Of a stretch of 17,493 bases of DNA, positions 14,158 through 17,493 are shown piece after piece (position 1 is the stretch's first letter; every line of letters begins with the position of its first letter). The notes beneath the pieces are model-generated. The model worked only from the letters and a program-made list of their open reading frames with translations. It ran no database searches and was not told the origin of the DNA. The DNA lies in NCBI GenBank assembly GCA_015233515.1, contig JADFXS010000016.1, forward strand, positions 10,231-27,723, read 5' to 3'. Both the position numbers and the translations under genes were made by a program. This stretch comes from Deltaproteobacteria bacterium. Its GTDB lineage: Bacteria > Desulfobacterota > Desulfarculia > Adiutricales > JAGVGV01.

Positions 14158-15342
14158 ATGATTGATTTTAGCTTAAGTGCGGATCAAGTAAAGCTTTTGG
14201 AAAAAGCTAAAAAATTTGCTAAAAATGAAATTGCTCCGCTTGCGAACCAATATGATGCGAGTGGAGATTACCCAGAATCGATTTGCCGAAAAGCCTTCGA
14301 CGAAGGTTTGATGTACACCAACATACCCAAGGAATATGGCGGTTCAGGTCTAAGCTTTATGGAACATTACATCGTCGGCGAAGCGTTGAATTATGAATGC
14401 TGCGCGATCGCTCAGATGATTGGAATATCACATTTAGCCACTGGTGCACTGGACATCGCCGGCACTGAATCTCAAAAGAAACGTTTACTGGGTCGGATGT
14501 GCGAAAGACATCGTTCCGCTGCTTTTTGTCTCACGGAATCAGAAGCCGGATCCGATGTCAGCGGCTTGAAAACGATTGCTATTAAAAAAGGCGACGCTTA
14601 TGTAATAAATGGGTCTAAATGCTACATTACTAACGGAGCTTATGCCGATCTGTTGATGGTTTTCGCCAGCACTGCTCCGGAGAAGAAGAATAAGGGAATA
14701 AGTTGTTTTGCCATTCCTAGTGACACATTAGGGATTAAAATCGGCAAAATCGAGGATAAATTGGGACAGAGGGCCTTGAGCGCCTGTGAGATATTTTTTA
14801 ATGATGTGGTTGTCCCAGCTGAAAATCTGATCGGCCGTGAGGGAGACGGGTTCAAGCTAGCCATGATGGCTCTTGATCGTGGCCGGGTAAATATTACTTC
14901 GGTTTGTGTGGGCATCATGCAAAAAGCTTTCGACGAAGCTTTGACTTGGGCGCGTGAGCGGAAACAATTTGGTCAGCCTATTGGCCAGTTTCAAGGCGTT
15001 CATTTTATGTTGGCCGATATGTTTGCGAAAATTCTAGCGGCTAGGACGATGTATTTAAAAGGCGGATGGATGCTTGATAACAAAATAAATTGTACGGTTG
15101 AAGCAGCTACGGCGAAAATTTTTGCTTCGGATGCGGCGGTTTCGGTGACCATGGATGCGATCCAGATCTGTGGCGGGAGAGGCTACATGAAAGGTAATAC
15201 AGTTGAGAAACTTTTTAGAGATTCAAAGCTGTGCCAGATATTCGAAGGAACTAATCAAATAAATAGAATAGTATCCGGACTGGGAGTGCTCAAAAATTCT
15301 CCACAAAATTTTCATGGACCTAAAGAAGACAACATAGGCTGA
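14158..15342 (+). CDS. Acyl-CoA dehydrogenase (short-chain/butyryl-CoA type)
   Basis: A 394-residue FAD enzyme that oxidises saturated acyl-CoA to trans-2-enoyl-CoA, or works in reverse with suitable electron donors. The first family signature FCLTESEAGSD is at 123-133 with ITNGAYADLL after it. A central beta-domain and the C-terminal helical domain follow, with RKQFGQPIGQFQ, the second signature CGGRGYM (338-344), and the catalytic base E363 in IFEGTNQINR, the position used by short-chain enzymes. Length is normal for short-chain members (about 380). ATG 14158 has AAGGA seven bases upstream. A 12-base palindrome CCTCTATAGAGG (14131-14142) lies in the 34-base gap after phaJ. No electron-transfer flavoprotein genes are in the window, so the redox partner is encoded elsewhere. 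Chain-length preference is inferred from the operon. Confidence 0.9.
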   Translation: MIDFSLSADQVKLLEKAKKFAKNEIAPLANQYDASGDYPESICRKAFDEGLMYTNIPKEYGGSGLSFMEHYIVGEALNYECCAIAQMIGISHLATGALDIAGTESQKKRLLGRMCERHRSAAFCLTESEAGSDVSGLKTIAIKKGDAYVINGSKCYITNGAYADLLMVFASTAPEKKNKGISCFAIPSDTLGIKIGKIEDKLGQRALSACEIFFNDVVVPAENLIGREGDGFKLAMMALDRGRVNITSVCVGIMQKAFDEALTWARERKQFGQPIGQFQGVHFMLADMFAKILAARTMYLKGGWMLDNKINCTVEAATAKIFASDAAVSVTMDAIQICGGRGYMKGNTVEKLFRDSKLCQIFEGTNQINRIVSGLGVLKNSPQNFHGPKEDNIG

Positions 15343-15387
15343 CATACTAAACCTTCCGTGTATCTGGAAAAAAAGAAAAGGTTAGCA

Positions 15388-16170
15388 ATGATGGATTATA
15401 ATTACTTAAATTTTAGCATTGACAATCAGGTTGCCTGGTTGCGATTTGCTCGGCGTGAAAAACTAAACGCGTTAAACCCGGATTTTATCGTGGAATTAGG
15501 CCACGCTGTTGAAATATGTTCTAAAAATAATGATATTAGAGTAGTGGTTTTAACCGGTAACCCCAAAGCTTTTATTGCCGGCGCGGATATAAAAAATATG
15601 GCGGAAGCCGGCGTTGATGATGCTTATAAATTAAGCGAACTTACTAATTTCGTTCAAAATAAAATATCGAGACTTGCTAAACCAAGTATTGCCGCCATAT
15701 CAGGATATGCTCTGGGCGCTGGTTGCGAAGTGGCTTTGTGTTGCGACTTTCGAATAGGCGCTGAAAATGCGATCTTGGGCTTACCCGAGATAAATTTGGG
15801 AATCATACCAGGAGGCGGCGGAACGCAAAGGTTACCCCGTTTGATCGGAATTGGTCCGGCTATGCGCCTCATTCTAACAGGCGAACTAGTGAAAGCTGAA
15901 GAAGCCGAAAAAATAGGATTGTTGGATAAGGTAGTCCCCTTGGAAGGTTTTGAAGCGTCGGTAAGTTCTTTTGCTGCTCAGTTGGCCAAGAAACCGCCTA
16001 TAGCTGTTAGAGCGGCCAAACAAGCCATTTTATGCGGAATAGATAGCTCTTTAGACAATGGACTGATATTAGAACAGAATTTGTTCGCGATGCTTTTTGG
16101 TACGAAAGATCAAAGGATAGGTATGAGAGCATTTTTGGAAAAACAAACTCCTGAGTTTAGTGGTCAATGA
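15388..16170 (+). CDS. crt: Enoyl-CoA hydratase / crotonase
   Basis: A 260-residue crotonase-fold enzyme that hydrates trans-2-enoyl-CoA to (S)-3-hydroxyacyl-CoA. The oxyanion-hole loop IAGADI (63-68), the second oxyanion strand with GYALGAGCE, and the two catalytic glutamates E114 (GCE) and E134 (LPEINLG) are all in place, followed by IIPGGGGTQRLPRLIG. This is the full set for true hydratases rather than isomerases with one Glu. The frame is open to a GTG at 15358, but the ATG at 15388 gives the usual length and has AAAAGG six bases before it; a second ATG follows at 15391. It sits between the acyl-CoA dehydrogenase and thiolase genes, with only 45 bases after the former. Confidence 0.9.
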   Translation: MMDYNYLNFSIDNQVAWLRFARREKLNALNPDFIVELGHAVEICSKNNDIRVVVLTGNPKAFIAGADIKNMAEAGVDDAYKLSELTNFVQNKISRLAKPSIAAISGYALGAGCEVALCCDFRIGAENAILGLPEINLGIIPGGGGTQRLPRLIGIGPAMRLILTGELVKAEEAEKIGLLDKVVPLEGFEASVSSFAAQLAKKPPIAVRAAKQAILCGIDSSLDNGLILEQNLFAMLFGTKDQRIGMRAFLEKQTPEFSGQ

Positions 16171-16221
16171 GGCAATAATAAAACTATTCTTTATTTTGGT
16201 TTGAGATTAGGAGATCGTTAA

Positions 16222-17418
16222 ATGCGAGAGGTTGTGATTGTAGATGGTGCCAGGACGACTTTTGGTAAAATGGGAGGCGCCTTAAAAGATATCAGCGCGG
16301 AAGAACTCGGCGGACTGTGTTTGAAGGGACTATTAAATAAAACAAAAATATTGGAAAAAACCAATGTTGACAGTGTGTTTGCAGGTTCGGCCCATGGGGT
16401 TTCTTTTCCGCGCAACCCGGCAAAATGGATATGCCATCATGCCAAGATGCCATATCAGACCTCGGCCACCTTTGTTGAAATGCAGTGTGCCTCGGCTATT
16501 GAAGCATGTAATTTGGCGGCAGCTAAGATAATGAGTGGTCAGGCTGATGTCATGATAATCGGCGGGATGGAAAGCCACAGCCAGGAACCGGCTAAATTTT
16601 CCATGAGTCTTCAGCCTTACCGCAAAAATCCTCCGTCTTATTTGGTCCCGCAGCTGGCGCCTTTCAATGACCAAGATATTTCCATGGGGTTGACAGCGGA
16701 AAATCTTCAAAAAATTTACCAGATATCCAGGCAGGAACAAGATGAGTTTGCCTATAGAAGTCAATATTTGGCGCGTAAAGCCTGACAAAATAATCTGTTT
16801 GAAGGAGAGATAATTCCGATAAATGTTTTTAAGGATAAAGGGAAAATTCCTGTAGAGTTTAGAATAGATGAGCATTTACGCTTATCACCTTTAGATGATT
16901 TAGCCAAATTGAGACCTGTTTTTAAATCAGATGGTACAATTACCGCAGGAAATGCATCTGGATTTAACGATGGCGCGGCTTTTATCCTCATGATGGAGAA
17001 AGAAAAAGCCAAGGAATTAGATTATGATCCTTTGGCCAGATGGGTAAGCGGGGCAGATTGCGGGGTTGACCCGACGATTATGGGTATTTCTCCGGCTTAT
17101 GCGATTCCAATAGCTTTGAAAAGGGCCGGGCTTAAATTAAGAGACCTTGAAGTGATAGAGTGTAACGAAGCGTTCGCGGTTCAAAACTTGGCGGTAATAA
17201 AAGAATTGGAGCATCAAACCAATGAAAAAGTCGATATAGCTAAGTGGAACCCAAATGGCGGAGCCATTGCTTATGGACACCCAAATGGCGCATCAGGCGG
17301 TCGGATTGCCATGTTCACAATACGCGAATTAATTCGTAAAGGTGGAAGATACGGTCTTTTTACCTCATGTGCAGGTGGTGGATTAGGTGCGGCAACATTG
17401 GTTGAAAATTTAACTTGA
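16222..17418 (+). pseudogene. thlA: Acetyl-CoA acetyltransferase (thiolase) interrupted by an in-frame TGA
   Basis: Thiolase would condense two acetyl-CoA to acetoacetyl-CoA, or cleave 3-ketoacyl-CoA. ATG 16222 has AGGAG eight bases upstream. The frame runs MREVVIVDGARTTFGK, active-site C89 (MQCASAIEA) and GGMESHSQEP, then meets TGA at 16783-16785 (codon 188, after YLARKA). It resumes in the same frame as QNNLFEGEIIPI and continues to NEAF (315-318), H353 (AYGHPNGASG) and C383 (SCAGGGLG). Read through, it is 398 residues, the normal thiolase length, with the Cys-His-Cys set intact. TGA ends hbd, acyl-CoA dehydrogenase and crt here, so it is a stop in this organism. A CGA-to-TGA change would explain it. 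As given, neither half alone can be active. It is the last gene of the operon; a hairpin follows at 17424. Confidence 0.85.
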
Positions 17419-17423
17419 TAATT

Positions 17424-17443
17424 CCCCGCAGCTTGCTGCGGGG
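17424..17443 (+). terminator. Hairpin terminator after the thiolase gene
   Basis: CCCCGCAG (17424-17431) and CTGCGGGG (17436-17443) form an 8-bp stem with a CTTG tetraloop, six bases after the thiolase stop. The following TCTGGAGTTTGG is only a weak T-tract. The hairpin is a close relative of the one at 10504-10529. The remaining 50 bases of the window show nothing recognisable. Confidence 0.55.
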
Positions 17444-17493
17444 TCTGGAGTTTGGACATTTGAGTATGTAGAATTAGATTTTGCTTGACATAC

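Noticed and set aside
15358..15387. GTG start of the crotonase gene
   Set aside because: It adds ten lysine-rich residues not usual for the family, and the ATG at 15388 has a better ribosome binding site and length.
16783..16785. Selenocysteine at the thiolase TGA
   Set aside because: No convincing SECIS-like hairpin directly follows, and thiolases have no catalytic Cys at this position.

Overview
The window looks like a chromosomal segment of a Gram-negative bacterium, most likely a deltaproteobacterium in the broad sense (Desulfobacterota). This is inferred from three things: a YbiI-like DksA/TraR zinc-finger protein, a DevBCA-type exporter together with EAL-CBS-GGDEF signalling proteins, and a butanoyl-CoA/beta-oxidation gene cluster with many SDR/crotonase-type enzymes. 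The genus cannot be read from the sequence. Base composition shifts from GC-richer DNA at about 1.6-9.8 kb to clearly AT-richer DNA from about 11.3 kb to the end, so the segment looks like a mosaic. No tRNA, rRNA or CRISPR array was seen.

Layout. (1) 1-1607: the tail of a GNAT acetyltransferase, a decayed small reading frame, an intact ybiI-like gene with a good sigma70-type promoter, and a non-coding stretch. (2) 1608-5120, + strand: a tightly packed devB-devC-devA operon (membrane fusion protein, FtsX-type permease, ATPase). The ATPase carries an unusual helical C-terminal extension of about 195 residues that resembles the PhoU-like domain of Na/Pi cotransporter-related proteins. (3) 5541-6200, - strand: a phospholipid N-methyltransferase-like SAM enzyme. 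(4) 6615-9805, - strand: two translationally coupled cyclic-di-GMP genes. The upstream one is a CBS-EAL chimera lacking the first half of its EAL domain. The downstream one is a four-part protein whose EAL domain lacks the general-base Glu and whose GGDEF domain has a GGDDF motif and no RxxD inhibitory site. (5) 10544-11323, - strand: an SDR dehydrogenase ending at a strong hairpin. (6) 11324-12626: a scarred intergenic region holding a dead fragment of a second 3-hydroxyacyl-CoA dehydrogenase gene, a stop-ridden group II intron reverse-transcriptase remnant, and a pair of inverted repeats of about 50 bp. (7) 12627-17418, + strand: hbd, MaoC/PhaJ-like hydratase, acyl-CoA dehydrogenase, enoyl-CoA hydratase and thiolase, closed by a hairpin.

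Together the last block encodes the four reaction types that interconvert two acetyl-CoA and butanoyl-CoA (thiolase, 3-hydroxyacyl-CoA dehydrogenase, enoyl-CoA hydratase, acyl-CoA dehydrogenase). A second, (R)-type hydratase and a divergent SDR could form a parallel (R)-hydroxyacyl branch. However, hbd is frameshifted in a run of seven Gs, and the thiolase has an in-frame TGA in the middle. As given, the first and second enzymes of the route are broken. Either these are sequence errors or the operon is decaying, and the dead hbd fragment and intron remnant next door make decay or rearrangement plausible.

The points most worth a second look are the DevA-PhoU-like fusion, the pair of rewired c-di-GMP proteins, and the scarred region at 11.5-12.5 kb.
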